A stretch of DNA of 64,000 bases from Candidatus Faeciplasma pullistercoris (GCA_018715525.1 DVLL01000020.1:47088-111087), one strand, 5' to 3'. Shown: positions 17,746 through 27,229, counted from the first letter of the stretch. Numbers and translations are program-made. Notes: generated by a model from the letters alone, not told the origin.

Positions 17746-18744
17746 CTATTTTGAAAGTCCCGATATCATTCCCTCATAGTAGCTTTCACTCTCAGGGAAT
17801 ATTTTATGGCTCACACGGTCATACAAGCCGAAGTTCTCTTCTCCTACGCCTACCTCTCCGTTGTCCCAGATAACGCAGGTTATCCCCCTGCGGCAGGCCT
17901 TCGAGAAGAAGTACTCAGCCCATTTTCTGCGTTCCTCAGGATTCCCCTTATTGGTACAGCCTGTCTCGCCGATTATGACCGGCACTCCCTTTTTAATAAA
18001 CCTTGAGAATAGCCCCGACATCAGCCCCGAAATTTCCGTCCTGCAATCGTCGTTAAACTCGGAATACTTCTTGGTGCCGAGCATACAAAGCTGGTAGGGG
18101 GTGTAGGCGTGAACTGAGAGCAGTACCCTGCCTGATGGGTCTTCGGGCAGGGAAAAAGTATTTGACATCGCCGCGCTCGGCGAAGCGGCATACGGCGGAA
18201 CCATTATCATCCTTGCGAAATTCCGCCCTCCGGCTTCCCTTACGGCGTCTACGCAGGTCTGGTTGCAAAGGGCTATCACTCTCGCGGCTTCTTTGCAGTC
18301 AGGATTGTTTTCGTCAAACACCCATTCCTGCGCTGTTCCCGCCAGCCTTGGCTCATTCATGCTCTCAAATATAAGACGCGCGTCATAGTCTGAAAACCTT
18401 TTGGCAAGCTGAGTCCATATCGACCGCATGAAGCTCACCGCGTTTTCGGCGTTTTCAGGCGAGGGGTAGTAGTAATCGTTGTCGTGGTGAGAGTTGATTA
18501 TCACCCTCAGCCCCGCATCCAAAGCCCAGCCTACCACGGTCTCAACCCTGTCCAGCCACTCCGGCTCTATCCGGTAGTCCGGTGCACCAGAGGTGTGCCC
18601 GCCCCACGACACAGGTATCCTTATCAGCCCAAACCCAAGCCCCTTAAGAGCGTCTATCATTTCACGGATGGTGTACGGCTGTCCCCACGAGGTCTCACCC
18701 GGCATCGCGTCAAGCGTATTTCCAAGATTCCAGCCTGCTTTCAT
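17746..18744 (-). CDS. GH5 family glycoside hydrolase (endoglucanase-like)
   Basis: A 332-residue single-domain GH5 enzyme. It opens directly with the GH5 core MKAGWNLGNTLDA, then GFGLIRIPVSW and INSHHDNDYYY. The acid/base Glu is in ESMNEPR and the nucleophile Glu in VIIGETGC. There is no signal peptide, linker or binding module, so it is probably cytoplasmic and may cleave imported beta-glucan or mannan oligosaccharides; the subfamily cannot be assigned. ATG 18744 has GGGGG about 12 bases upstream. It leads the operon with the GH43 lipoprotein. Confidence 0.88.
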   Translation of the reverse strand: MKAGWNLGNTLDAMPGETSWGQPYTIREMIDALKGLGFGLIRIPVSWGGHTSGAPDYRIEPEWLDRVETVVGWALDAGLRVIINSHHDNDYYYPSPENAENAVSFMRSIWTQLAKRFSDYDARLIFESMNEPRLAGTAQEWVFDENNPDCKEAARVIALCNQTCVDAVREAGGRNFARMIMVPPYAASPSAAMSNTFSLPEDPSGRVLLSVHAYTPYQLCMLGTKKYSEFNDDCRTEISGLMSGLFSRFIKKGVPVIIGETGCTNKGNPEERRKWAEYFFSKACRRGITCVIWDNGEVGVGEENFGLYDRVSHKIFPESESYYEGMISGLSK

Positions 18745-18851
18745 TTTACTGTCCTACCCCCTTCGTATAAGCCGTTCCCTCCTCGTTTGGCATTCTGCAC
18801 TTCCGAGGAGCTAAGCAGCAAGCCCATATGTTGGTTGTATTGTACAAAATG

Positions 18852-18880
18852 AGTATACATTACTGCCGATGTAATGTCAA
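18852..18880 (-). promoter_or_regulatory. Consensus promoter with operator-like dyad for the GH5-GH43 operon
   Basis: TTGACA and TATACT flank a 17-bp spacer. CATTAC and GTAATG form a 19-bp dyad overlapping the -35 box and filling the spacer, and a second small dyad (TTGTA/TACAA) lies downstream near +1. The dyads suggest repression by a sugar-responsive regulator not present nearby. Confidence 0.75.
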
Positions 18881-18946
18881 TCTTAGTCTTTATTTTATCA
18901 CTGTTTTGATTTAGATTAGTCAAACAAACCATTAAAGCAAAAGCCC

Positions 18947-18982
18947 GCCGGTCGGAATACGGGCATTTCGCATCCGACCGGC
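18947..18982 (-). terminator. Terminator after the UPF0210 gene
   Basis: GCCGGTCGGA pairs with TCCGACCGGC; on the minus strand a TTTT-containing tract follows. A second hairpin (AGAGCGACA/TGTCGCTCT, about 18994-19022) lies between it and the gene. Confidence 0.65.
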
Positions 18983-19033
18983 AGGACAGCGCAGAGCGAC
19001 AATCCTGCCGGGCTGTCGCTCTGAACATATTAG

Positions 19034-20389
19034 CTAATTCTTAAGGCTGTGAAGCGGAGCGGGTATCTGACCGCCTCGGCTTATAAATTTCGACGGGGAC
19101 TTGGTATTGAGCCTCATGACAGGTCCGCAGCCGAAAAGCCCGCCCCAGTCAAGCTCCTCGCCGACATTTTTTCCTATCGCGGGAATGATTCTCACGGCGG
19201 TAGTCTTTGAATTGACCATTCCTATTGCCGCCTCGTCCGCAATTATAGCGGAAATGGTATCTGCGGTGGTGTCGCCCGGGACAACTATCATGTCAAGTCC
19301 TACCGAGCATACCGCCGTCATCGCCTCAAGCTTCTCAATAGTCAGCGAGCCGCTCCTGGCTGCGTCTATCATTCCCGCGTCCTCGGATACAGGGATAAAC
19401 GCTCCCGAAAGGCCTCCCACAGATGAGCACGCCATGACTCCGCCCTTCTTGACGGCGTCGTTGAGCAGGGCAAGAGCCGCCGTGGTTCCCGGCGCGCCGC
19501 ATTGCTCGAGCCCTATTTCCTCAAGAATATGCGCCACGCTGTCTCCAACCTTCGGGGTCGGAGCAAGGGAAAGGTCAACTATCCCGAACGGCACACCGAG
19601 CCTCTGCGAAGCGGTCACTCCCACAAGCTGCCCCACCCTCGTTATCTTATAGGCGGTGGTCTTTATGATATTGGATACCTCGTTGATGTCCGCGTCGGGG
19701 TGCTTTGCGAGCGCGGAGCGGACTACTCCGGGTCCCGAGACGCCGACATTTATTATGCAGTCCGGCTCTCCGACTCCGTGGTATGCTCCCGCCATAAACG
19801 GGTTGTCGTCCACCGAGTTGCAGAAAACAACCAGCTTTGCGGCTCCGAAGCAGGCGGAATCCACCGTAGCCTCAGCGGTTTCCCGGACTATCCTGCCCAT
19901 GAGCTTGCAGGCGTCAAGGTTTATTCCAGACTTTGTCGAGCCGATGTTTACCGACGAGCAGACCTTCCCGGTGAGCTTGAGCGCCTCGGGAATAGAGTTT
20001 ATCAGCTCCATATCTCCGGACGAGAAGCCCTTATGTACCAGCGCCGAATAGCCGCCTATTAGGTCTACTCCGACTGCTGCGGCAGCCTTATCCATAGTCA
20101 GGGCGAACTTGACCGGGCTCTCCTTGCAGGCGGCGGACACCATGGCTATAGGCGTGACGGATATTCTCTTGTTTATTATCGGGATACCGTATTCCTTTTC
20201 TATCTCGTTGCCGACCCTTACAAGATCCTTCGCGCAGCGGGTTATCTTGTCATAGACCTTTGCGCACGCCTTATCTATGTCCGAGTCAATGCAATCGAGC
20301 AGCGAGATGCCCATGGTTATGGTTCTGATGTCCAGGCACTCGTCCTGAATCATCCGTATGGTTTCCAGAATGTCGCTGAGATTTATCAT
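19034..20389 (-). CDS. UPF0210 family (DUF711) protein
   Basis: A 451-residue protein, full length for UPF0210, starting [15 protein letters not shown] and containing [13 protein letters not shown] and a Gly-rich C-terminal half. The family resembles a pyruvate-formate-lyase-like fold, but its reaction is unknown. The ACT-domain gene lies 20 bp upstream; this pairing is widely conserved in Firmicutes and archaea and suggests allosteric control by a small ligand. Confidence 0.88.
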   Translation of the reverse strand: MINLSDILETIRMIQDECLDIRTITMGISLLDCIDSDIDKACAKVYDKITRCAKDLVRVGNEIEKEYGIPIINKRISVTPIAMVSAACKESPVKFALTMDKAAAAVGVDLIGGYSALVHKGFSSGDMELINSIPEALKLTGKVCSSVNIGSTKSGINLDACKLMGRIVRETAEATVDSACFGAAKLVVFCNSVDDNPFMAGAYHGVGEPDCIINVGVSGPGVVRSALAKHPDADINEVSNIIKTTAYKITRVGQLVGVTASQRLGVPFGIVDLSLAPTPKVGDSVAHILEEIGLEQCGAPGTTAALALLNDAVKKGGVMACSSVGGLSGAFIPVSEDAGMIDAARSGSLTIEKLEAMTAVCSVGLDMIVVPGDTTADTISAIIADEAAIGMVNSKTTAVRIIPAIGKNVGEELDWGGLFGCGPVMRLNTKSPSKFISRGGQIPAPLHSLKN

Positions 20390-20409
20390 GTTTTATCTCT
20401 CCCCAAGCC

Positions 20410-20679
20410 CTATATATGGTGCATAGTGTTGAATATGTCCTCGTGCATGACATATATCGAGAGCCCCATGGATTTTCCGAGCTCGCTCATCCTGTCCGAA
20501 AGCTCGCTCAAAGGTGTGGAGAGCCTTGTTATATCCACCAGCATTACCATCGCAAAGACGTCCTGCAAAACAGACTGCGTCACCTCGGTGACGTTCGCGT
20601 TGTACTCGGCGCAGACCGCCGAGACCTTCGCGAGTATTCCTACCGCGTCCTTGCCGATTACAGATATTACCGCTTTCAT
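20410..20679 (-). CDS. ACT domain protein, UPF0237 family
   Basis: A single ACT domain of 89 residues, beginning MKAVISVIGKDAVGILAKVS. ACT domains bind amino acids and related small ligands. I start at ATG 20679, which has GGGAGG 8 bases upstream and gives the normal family length; the track's start adds 19 unrelated residues. It forms a conserved two-gene unit with UPF0210. Confidence 0.88.
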   Translation of the reverse strand: MKAVISVIGKDAVGILAKVSAVCAEYNANVTEVTQSVLQDVFAMVMLVDITRLSTPLSELSDRMSELGKSMGLSIYVMHEDIFNTMHHI

Positions 20680-20762
20680 GTGCATATCCTCCCGTACCGC
20701 CGCGACGAAGACCTTGTGTTTAAGTATATTCTCCACGCGGCATAGATTTTACCGATAAGCGT

Positions 20763-20791
20763 ATTGTATCACAGAATTGCGGCTTTGCCAA
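20763..20791 (-). promoter_or_regulatory. Sigma-A promoter of the ACT-UPF0210 pair
   Basis: TTGGCA and TACAAT with a 17-bp spacer, about 85 bp upstream of the ACT start. Confidence 0.65.
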
Positions 20792-20826
20792 GTGATTATC
20801 AAAATAAATCCGCCGTTTTTTGACTT

Positions 20827-22023
20827 CTATTCCTCGTACTCAAGCAGCAGCTCCGCCAAGCTCATTCCTAAAAGCCTTCCGCTGTACAACGCTTCCCCGA
20901 GTGAATTTGAGCTTGAGCCCATCTCTATCAAAACAGACGCCGGAGTAAGCTCCTGATTGTAATTCCTCTCGGCAAAAAGTATTGGGCGTGTGAACCCGGG
21001 ATAATCGCTCTCCAACTTTGACTGGAGCTGGGATGCGAACCGAAGGTTATACCTGTACTGCGGGACGTTCATGCAGCCGCAGATTATCATCACCTGAGCG
21101 GCAGTCTGGGAATCCACCTCACATACCGGAGCATATCGAACCCCGTCCGACTCGATTGCGTCCCGGTGTATGTCTATAACCACCTTTATGCTCGGATATT
21201 CCTGGAGAAGCTCCTCTACTCTCTCGCAGCTCCGGTCATACGCCCCGGTATATTTGGGATAATCGTGGACGGTTTGGTCGTGTATCACGCCTATTCCCGC
21301 CGCCTCAAGCTGAGCGGCTATCTCCTCTCCTACGGCTACGATGCTTTTTGTCAGGTCGGTCGTCCTTGAAGAAAACTCGCTGTCATAGCTGTCCCTTGGG
21401 TAGGGTTCATAGCATTCGGTGGTATGGGTGTGCATAATAAGCACCTGCGGGCTTCCGTCCGTCTCGATGCTCAGATACGGCTTGATGCTTGCCTGCTCGA
21501 GAAGATATTCGGTATCTATATCTGTGCTGTTGCGGAGCATTCCCCCGCCGGGCAGCGTCACAAAGGTAGACGACTCGTCATACGAGTAGGTCTTTCTTAT
21601 TATCTGACCGCCATCGCTGTCAAATTCGGTGGGATATGGCAGCTCGCCGGGGTGCTCCTCGTTTTGGTCCTCGGGCTCCTCCGTCTCCTCAGGAGCTTCC
21701 TCTATGCCCCAGCTCTGAGGCTGGATAAGCCCCATCAGCTTATCCGAAAGCTTGGAAAAGTCCGAATCCTCGCCCTGCGGCACAGTCGGTATATTTGGCA
21801 GGTCGGCGTCCGAGGCGTCCGAAGCGTCGTCCTGAGAAGACTCCTGCGTATCGGCAAGAGACAGCTTCGCTGAAGCGGCTGTCAGCGCGGAGAAAAAGCC
21901 CGACGGACTGTCCGCGGAAACGGCGAATATAAGCGCGCTCGTCACCGAAAACACCGCGAAGGCAAAAATACCTCCCGCCATAAACTCAGTTATCTTTTCC
22001 CTTAATTCATTATTTTTCACCAA
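20827..22023 (-). CDS. spoIIP: Stage II sporulation protein P
   Basis: A 398-residue protein with an N-terminal membrane anchor (residues ~17-35), an acidic low-complexity spacer and a C-terminal SpoIIP amidase/endopeptidase domain. The hallmark VLIMHTHTTECY with its zinc His, later IDIHRDAIE, and the terminal VLIEMGSSSNSLGEA are all present. SpoIIP degrades septal peptidoglycan with SpoIID and SpoIIM during engulfment. In many Clostridia it lies beside gpr, which is not seen here. Confidence 0.93.
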   Translation of the reverse strand: MVKNNELREKITEFMAGGIFAFAVFSVTSALIFAVSADSPSGFFSALTAASAKLSLADTQESSQDDASDASDADLPNIPTVPQGEDSDFSKLSDKLMGLIQPQSWGIEEAPEETEEPEDQNEEHPGELPYPTEFDSDGGQIIRKTYSYDESSTFVTLPGGGMLRNSTDIDTEYLLEQASIKPYLSIETDGSPQVLIMHTHTTECYEPYPRDSYDSEFSSRTTDLTKSIVAVGEEIAAQLEAAGIGVIHDQTVHDYPKYTGAYDRSCERVEELLQEYPSIKVVIDIHRDAIESDGVRYAPVCEVDSQTAAQVMIICGCMNVPQYRYNLRFASQLQSKLESDYPGFTRPILFAERNYNQELTPASVLIEMGSSSNSLGEALYSGRLLGMSLAELLLEYEE

Positions 22024-22080
22024 AAATTCATCCTTTCTGTAACCTACGCGTAATTTTTTGTAATATATATAATGTAGACT

Positions 22081-22109
22081 TTGATTATCCGATGTGCTAA
22101 AATTATATA
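22081..22109 (+). promoter_or_regulatory. Sigma-A promoter of the VanY-type gene
   Basis: TTGATT and TATATA with a 17-bp spacer, 32 bp upstream of the chosen start. Confidence 0.65.
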
Positions 22110-22141
22110 AGATGAAATATTATCTGAATGAGGTTTACATA

Positions 22142-23128
22142 ATGAAAAAAAGCATACTTTCCGTTCTTATTCTCTGCGGCGTGCTGCTTGCCGGCTGCAC
22201 TTCCATAGACGTCGGAATCAATAAAGACCAACTCACACAGCCGGCTACTGAGTCGGTCGTCACAACAACCGAGGCTGTTACTTCAGTTGCCGCAACCACA
22301 GAGCCCGGTATAACTGTCACAGAACCAACAATTACCGCAGCCGTGTCGGAAACCACAGCCAAAGAACCTGCAACCACGGTTACGGAAGCTGAAGCTACCG
22401 TTACCGAGCTGACTACCTTAGAGCCGCAGACTGAGACTGAGACAGAAACGAAGACGGAAACGCAGGAGCCTCAGAAAGAGGATGATGATTTGCCAGAGCT
22501 TCCGAACGACTACTACTTCCAGACCGAGGACGACTATTTCTTCATAGTGAACAAGGAGATGTTCCTGCCGGACGACTATGAAATCGAGACCGAAACGGTT
22601 CAGGGAAGCTATGAAATGGAAATAACCGCCGCCTACTACTGCCGTAAGATGATAGAGGCGGCAGCGCAGGACGGTATCGGACTCAAGGTCATCTCAGCAT
22701 ATCGCTCGGTGTCCTATCAGGAGGGACTGTTTGAAAGAAATGTCCGCTCAAGAATGGAGGACTACGGCATGAGCTATGAGGAGGCGTACTACGACACCTC
22801 TATCAACATAGCTCCCCCCGGAGGAAGCGAGCACAACGCAGGTCTCGCGGCGGACATAGTCACCGAGGACGACTGGGACACCTACACCGGCTTTGAGGAT
22901 ACCGAGGAATTCAAATGGCTTCAGGAGCACGCCGCCGAATATGGGTTCATCATGAGATACCCCCGCGGCAAGGAGGAGATAACCGGATATATATACGAAC
23001 CATGGCATTATAGATATGTAGGGGTGAAATACTCCAAGGATGTGGCTCAAAGCGGTCTTTGCCTTGAGGAATACTTTGAGAAGTATGTGTGGAACACCCC
23101 TGACAGCAATACAGACACAGATACCTAA
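22142..23128 (+). CDS. VanY-type D-alanyl-D-alanine carboxypeptidase lipoprotein
   Basis: A 328-residue lipoprotein: signal peptide with lipobox LAGC, a Thr/Glu-rich linker to about residue 120, then an M15B/VanY domain. Zinc ligands are visible in GGSEHNAGLAADIV (His and Asp) and EPWHYRYVG (His), with the catalytic Glu just before PWH. It trims the terminal D-Ala of peptidoglycan stem peptides. ATG 22142 is chosen because it opens the signal peptide; the track's first 16 residues are upstream of it. Nothing nearby suggests a vancomycin-resistance cluster. Confidence 0.9.
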   Translation: MKKSILSVLILCGVLLAGCTSIDVGINKDQLTQPATESVVTTTEAVTSVAATTEPGITVTEPTITAAVSETTAKEPATTVTEAEATVTELTTLEPQTETETETKTETQEPQKEDDDLPELPNDYYFQTEDDYFFIVNKEMFLPDDYEIETETVQGSYEMEITAAYYCRKMIEAAAQDGIGLKVISAYRSVSYQEGLFERNVRSRMEDYGMSYEEAYYDTSINIAPPGGSEHNAGLAADIVTEDDWDTYTGFEDTEEFKWLQEHAAEYGFIMRYPRGKEEITGYIYEPWHYRYVGVKYSKDVAQSGLCLEEYFEKYVWNTPDSNTDTDT

Positions 23129-23148
23129 GACCTCTGAAAGGAAACTTC

Positions 23149-23631
23149 ATGAATATAGCATTCTTTCTCACACTTAAAAACGACGTCGCATATTTGTACG
23201 ACGACTCATCCTTGCGGCAGGCGCTTGAAAAGATGAGATATCACGGCTACTCGTCCATACCGGTAATTTCCCGCACCGGAAAATATGTTTCAACGGTAAC
23301 GGAGGGAGATTTTCTCTGGTATATGCTCGACAGGAGCACCGATGACACAGACGGTGTATCGATATACGACGCCGAGGACATAAAGCTCAGGGACATAGTC
23401 AAAAACGACAGAGCAACGGCGGTGCGTATAACAGCGACGATGGATGAGCTGTACGAGCTCGCGATGAACCAGAATTTTGTTCCGGTTACAGACGACGAGG
23501 GAATATTCATCGGAATAGTTACCAGAAAAAATATCATCAAATACTTTGTCGCGAGCAGGACCGGAAAAAAGTTTACCGCTCCTCTCAAGTCCAAGTTTAT
23601 CTCCGGAAAGCCAAAATCGGTGTCGGAATAG
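23149..23631 (+). CDS. CBS-domain pair protein
   Basis: A 160-residue protein with two CBS motifs: residues ~5-65 (LRQALEKMRYHGYSSIPVISRTGKYVSTVTEGDFL) and ~80-145 (ATMDELYELAMNQNFVPVTDDEGIFIGIVTRKNI). CBS pairs bind adenosyl ligands and act as energy or nucleotide sensors. No effector domain is fused. It lies 20 bp after the VanY gene. Confidence 0.85.
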   Translation: MNIAFFLTLKNDVAYLYDDSSLRQALEKMRYHGYSSIPVISRTGKYVSTVTEGDFLWYMLDRSTDDTDGVSIYDAEDIKLRDIVKNDRATAVRITATMDELYELAMNQNFVPVTDDEGIFIGIVTRKNIIKYFVASRTGKKFTAPLKSKFISGKPKSVSE

Positions 23632-23776
23632 GTTGTTTGCTATAAATAGCGCTGGTTTTGTGATTACATCCCCGGCTGACGCCTGAAAGTCCAAAAAGCT
23701 TTCGGTGATTTATACAAAATTTTGTATTTGAAATGTACAATTATTACAATGTTAAGTCTACATGCGATATATATTG

Positions 23777-23805
23777 TTGACAACGGCAGTGCTTGGGTTT
23801 ATAAT
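23777..23805 (+). promoter_or_regulatory. Consensus promoter of the small lipoprotein
   Basis: Perfect TTGACA and TATAAT with 17 bp between. The ~90-base leader contains an imperfect GCTGACGCTG/CAGCGACAGC hairpin at 23823-23857. Confidence 0.85.
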
Positions 23806-23897
23806 TAACTTACCAGTTGGCGGCTGACGCTGTTTTTGTAACACTGGCAGCGACAGCTGTTTGAGCACGAGTATAAATTATAGGGGGACTTATTCCA

Positions 23898-24281
23898 ATG
23901 AAGAGAGTAATTTCTTTGGCAATCGTCATTGCTATGGTTCTTGTCACTTTTGTTTCCTGCGGCGTTGTTATTCCTGTAGGAACATATACTGACGGAACAG
24001 GCACATCCATCATCGAGCTCGGAGAGTATGATACCGGCGCGAAGAGCGGAACAATGAAGATCTCTAACACAATTAACACCAATCTTGTATATGAGGGAAC
24101 CTACACCCTTACTGAAAATGAAGCTGATGTATCCAGCCTTCTTACCTTCACCACCTCTGACGGCGAGGTAATGGAGTTTGTATACGATGTAACTCTTGAT
24201 GTTATCCAGGATCTTGATTCTCTTATCGTTTACTACGGCGCTAACTATGTAGATCCTACCGCTACTACCGTTGCTGAGTAA
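23898..24281 (+). CDS. Small secreted lipoprotein of unknown function
   Basis: A 127-residue protein with signal peptide and lipobox FVSC at about residue 21. The rest is beta-strand-like (GTYTDGTGTSIIELG, YEGTYTLTENEADV) and resembles small beta-barrel or lipocalin-like lipoproteins, but I do not recognise the family. A consensus promoter, a structured leader, AGGGGG as ribosome site and its own terminator suggest high independent expression. Confidence 0.8.
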   Translation: MKRVISLAIVIAMVLVTFVSCGVVIPVGTYTDGTGTSIIELGEYDTGAKSGTMKISNTINTNLVYEGTYTLTENEADVSSLLTFTTSDGEVMEFVYDVTLDVIQDLDSLIVYYGANYVDPTATTVAE

Positions 24282-24306
24282 CATTCGCATTCTTAGCAGA
24301 TAATTT

Positions 24307-24340
24307 AAGGCTGTCCCAAGTGGGCAGCCTTTTTATTTTG
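24307..24340 (+). terminator. Terminator of the small lipoprotein
   Basis: AAGGCTG pairs with CAGCCTT with an inner CCC/GGG stem, followed by a T-rich run. Confidence 0.85.
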
Positions 24341-24390
24341 CGTTTTTCTTTTTAGTTTTTGCTTTTTATTTGCGATTTGCGCCCACGCAT

Positions 24391-24423
24391 CAAAAAAGCC
24401 GTGAGAATTTATACTCACGGCTT
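24391..24423 (-). terminator. Terminator of typA
   Basis: AAGCCGTGAG pairs with CTCACGGCTT; on the minus strand six T follow. Confidence 0.85.
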
Positions 24424-24448
24424 TTCATATACGCTGTTATGCTGTCTT

Positions 24449-26266
24449 TCAAAGCTTTGCGCGATCCTTTGCCCTCTGGACATTTGAAAGCGTAATCTTG
24501 CGAAGTCTTATGGACTTAGGAGTTACCTCAACAAGCTCGTCGTCGCCGATGAACTCAAGGCTGTCCTCAAGGCTTAAGATCTTCGGAGGTATAAGCCTGA
24601 GCGCGTCGTCGCTTCCGCTTGCGCGGGTGTTTGTAAGGTGCTTTTTCTTGCACACATTTACCACTATGTCGCCGGATTTAGGAGACTCTCCGACTATCAT
24701 GCCCTCATAGACACCGACTCCCGCTCCGATAAAGAGAGTTCCTCTCTCCTGAGCGTTGTAAAGTCCGTAGGTGACCGCTTCTCCCGTCTCAAAGGCGACA
24801 AGCGAGCCTGTCGAGCGCCTCGGGATGTCTCCCTTGTACTGCTCGTAATCGTAGAACACCGAGCTCATTATTCCCTCGCCCTTTGTATCCGTCAGGAATT
24901 CGTTCCTGTAGCCGAAAAGTCCTCTTGCCGGGACATGGAACACGACTCTCATTCTTGAGCCCACCGGAGTCATCGAGATCATCTCCGCCTTCCTCGAGCC
25001 CATCTTCTCTATCACCGCTCCGACGCTTCCCTCGGGGACATCGACAACCAGCTCCTCGATAGGCTCGCAAAGCTTGCCGTCTATCTCTTTATAGAGGACT
25101 CTCGGGGTGGATACTCCGAGCTCGTAGCCCTCTCGGCGCATATTCTCTATGAGAATGGAGAGGTGCATCTCTCCTCTTCCCGCGACCTTGAAGGAATCTG
25201 TAGAATCTGTCTCGGTCACCCTGAGCGACACGTCCTTGAGAAGCTCCTTAAACAGTCTGTCCCTGATATGCCTCGAGGTGACAAACTTGCCCTCGCGTCC
25301 GGCAAACGGAGAATCGTTTACCGAGAAGGTCATCTCGACTGTCGGCTCGCTTATCTTTACGAAAGGCAGCGGCTCATAGGCGTTGACATCGCAGATAGTA
25401 TCTCCTATCGAGATGCTCTCAATTCCGCTTATGCACACTATGTCTCCGACGGTGGCGGTATCTACAGGCACTCTGTTAAGTCCCGCTATCTGATAAAGGG
25501 TCACTATCTTGCCGCGGTATTCCTTCTTGGAATGGTGATAGTCGCCGATTATGACCTCCTGATTTACCCTGATGGAGCCGCGCTCTATCTTTCCTATGGC
25601 TATTCTTCCTACATACTCGTTGTAGTCTATCGATGAAACAAGGAGCTGGAGCGGCTCATCCGGCTCCCCCTCGGGAGCGGGAATATACTCAAGTATCTTG
25701 TCAAAGAGCGGCACAAGGTCTGTTCCGGGAACATCCTCTGAAAGCGAGGCGGTTCCGTCACGACCAGAGCAGAAGAGTATCGGAGAATCGAGCTGCTCGT
25801 CAGAGGCGTCGAGATCCATCAAGAGCTCATAGCACTCGTCTATTACCTCTTTTATTCTGGCGTCGGGACGGTCTATCTTATTTATAACTATGATTACCCT
25901 GTGACCAAGCTCCAAAGCATGCTGCAATACAAATCTTGTCTGCGGCATAGGTCCCTCGGCTGCATCGACAAGGAGTATGACTCCGTCGACCATCTTGAGT
26001 ATTCTCTCGACCTCTCCGCCGAAATCGGCATGGCCGGGGGTGTCTATGATATTTATCTTGACATCCTTATACATTACCGAGGTGTTCTTGGCGAGGATAG
26101 TTATTCCCCTCTCCCTCTCTATTGCGTTGGAGTCCATTACTCTCTCGTTTACCGTCTGGTTGGCTCTGAAGGTTCCGCTCTGCTTGAGCATGCCATCGAC
26201 CAGAGTTGTCTTTCCGTGGTCAACATGAGCTATTATCGCAACATTTCTTAAGTCGTTCCTTACCAA
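24449..26266 (-). CDS. typA: Ribosome-binding GTPase TypA/BipA
   Basis: Translational GTPase that acts on the ribosome in 50S assembly and stress adaptation. The 605-residue length is standard. The G domain has AHVDHGKTT (G1), DTPGHADFGGEV (G3) and NKIDRPDAR (G4). EF-G-like domains II, III and V follow, then the TypA-specific C-terminal part. It is a single-gene transcript with its own consensus promoter. Confidence 0.96.
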   Translation of the reverse strand: MVRNDLRNVAIIAHVDHGKTTLVDGMLKQSGTFRANQTVNERVMDSNAIERERGITILAKNTSVMYKDVKINIIDTPGHADFGGEVERILKMVDGVILLVDAAEGPMPQTRFVLQHALELGHRVIIVINKIDRPDARIKEVIDECYELLMDLDASDEQLDSPILFCSGRDGTASLSEDVPGTDLVPLFDKILEYIPAPEGEPDEPLQLLVSSIDYNEYVGRIAIGKIERGSIRVNQEVIIGDYHHSKKEYRGKIVTLYQIAGLNRVPVDTATVGDIVCISGIESISIGDTICDVNAYEPLPFVKISEPTVEMTFSVNDSPFAGREGKFVTSRHIRDRLFKELLKDVSLRVTETDSTDSFKVAGRGEMHLSILIENMRREGYELGVSTPRVLYKEIDGKLCEPIEELVVDVPEGSVGAVIEKMGSRKAEMISMTPVGSRMRVVFHVPARGLFGYRNEFLTDTKGEGIMSSVFYDYEQYKGDIPRRSTGSLVAFETGEAVTYGLYNAQERGTLFIGAGVGVYEGMIVGESPKSGDIVVNVCKKKHLTNTRASGSDDALRLIPPKILSLEDSLEFIGDDELVEVTPKSIRLRKITLSNVQRAKDRAKL

Positions 26267-26345
26267 AATATTTCCTCTTTTCTCTTTCCTGCATACAAAT
26301 ATACGGCTTTATTTAGTGCATTTATCCTAATTTAATTCACCCTGT

Positions 26346-26374
26346 ATTATATACTCTGTCTTTTCAAAAATCAA
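26346..26374 (-). promoter_or_regulatory. Sigma-A promoter of typA
   Basis: TTGATT and TATAAT with a 17-bp spacer on the minus strand, about 80 bp upstream. Confidence 0.75.
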
Positions 26375-26446
26375 TAAGCCAATTCTACAAACTTCCCGCT
26401 CCAAGAGTGTTAAAATATAGGCTTTTGTGCGCAAAAGCGCCCCGAG

Positions 26447-27154
26447 TCAGGCGGTTTCAAGCCCGGAAATATCGCATACTATCAGCTTTGCGATCATTAT
26501 TCCCATCGCAGCCGGAACAAATACCGCTGAGGCGGGGGCGTGACGCCCGTTGGAGTTATCCGCCGTGAGCCGAAGCGGCTCTTCCCTTGAATATACCACC
26601 CTGAGCTCCTTTATCCCGCGAAGCCTCAGCTCCCGCCTAAGAGTCCTCGCCAGCGGACATACCGAGGTCTTGTAGATATCAGTCGCCTCGAGCCGAGTAG
26701 GGTCGAGCTTGTTTCCCGCTCCCATCGCGCTCACGATAGGCACTCCCGCCGCCTTTGCCCTTGATATAAGCTCTATCTTTGAGCTCATTGTGTCGATGCA
26801 GTCCGCGATATATGTATATCCCCCCAAGGGGTACTTATCCGCGTTGTCAGGGGTGTAAAATACGTTTACGCATTCAACCTGCGCCAAGGGGTTTATGTCG
26901 AGTATCCTTTTTGCCATCGCCTCGGTCTTAAGCATTCCTGTGGTGCTTTCAAGCGCTATTATCTGCCTGTTGCGGTTAGTCTCACTGACGGTGTCGCTGT
27001 CAAAAAGGGTGATATGCCCTACTCCGCTGCGGGCGAGCATCTCCGCGACATACCCTCCTACTCCGCCTATTCCGAATACCGCAACGCTTGCCTCGCCGAG
27101 ACTTTTCATCCCGTCTTGCCCGAATATTTGCTCGGCTCTTGAAAATATACCCAT
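26447..27154 (-). CDS. tcdA: tRNA threonylcarbamoyladenosine dehydratase
   Basis: E1-like enzyme that cyclises t6A37 of tRNA to ct6A using ATP. The 235-residue protein has the nucleotide-binding VAVFGIGGVGGYVAEMLARSG, then DSDTVSETNRNRQ and the YIADCIDTMSSK segment, all typical of TcdA/CsdL. Other E1-like proteins such as ThiF or MoeB are less likely given length and N-terminal FSRAEQIFG. Confidence 0.9.
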   Translation of the reverse strand: MGIFSRAEQIFGQDGMKSLGEASVAVFGIGGVGGYVAEMLARSGVGHITLFDSDTVSETNRNRQIIALESTTGMLKTEAMAKRILDINPLAQVECVNVFYTPDNADKYPLGGYTYIADCIDTMSSKIELISRAKAAGVPIVSAMGAGNKLDPTRLEATDIYKTSVCPLARTLRRELRLRGIKELRVVYSREEPLRLTADNSNGRHAPASAVFVPAAMGIMIAKLIVCDISGLETA

Positions 27155-27200
27155 AGCTTAACTCCTGCCCAAAAAATTATCATTATAAATTTTACGCCTA

Positions 27201-27229
27201 ATTATAGCACGCCCGCAAGCCTTTTGCAA
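27201..27229 (-). promoter_or_regulatory. Sigma-A promoter of tcdA
   Basis: TTGCAA and TATAAT with a 17-bp spacer; it adjoins the terminator of the CotF-like gene upstream. Confidence 0.7.

Noticed and set aside
17342-17779. 145-residue Val/Thr-rich ORF on the plus strand
   Set aside because: It is the antisense of the Thr-rich linker of the GH43 lipoprotein; low complexity, no ribosome site.
19101-20062. Long plus-strand ORFs across the UPF0210 gene
   Set aside because: Both are shadows of a full-length, family-matching minus-strand gene.
22094-22141. N-terminal extension of the VanY-type protein
   Set aside because: The 16 extra residues overlap the -10 box and precede a perfect signal peptide start.
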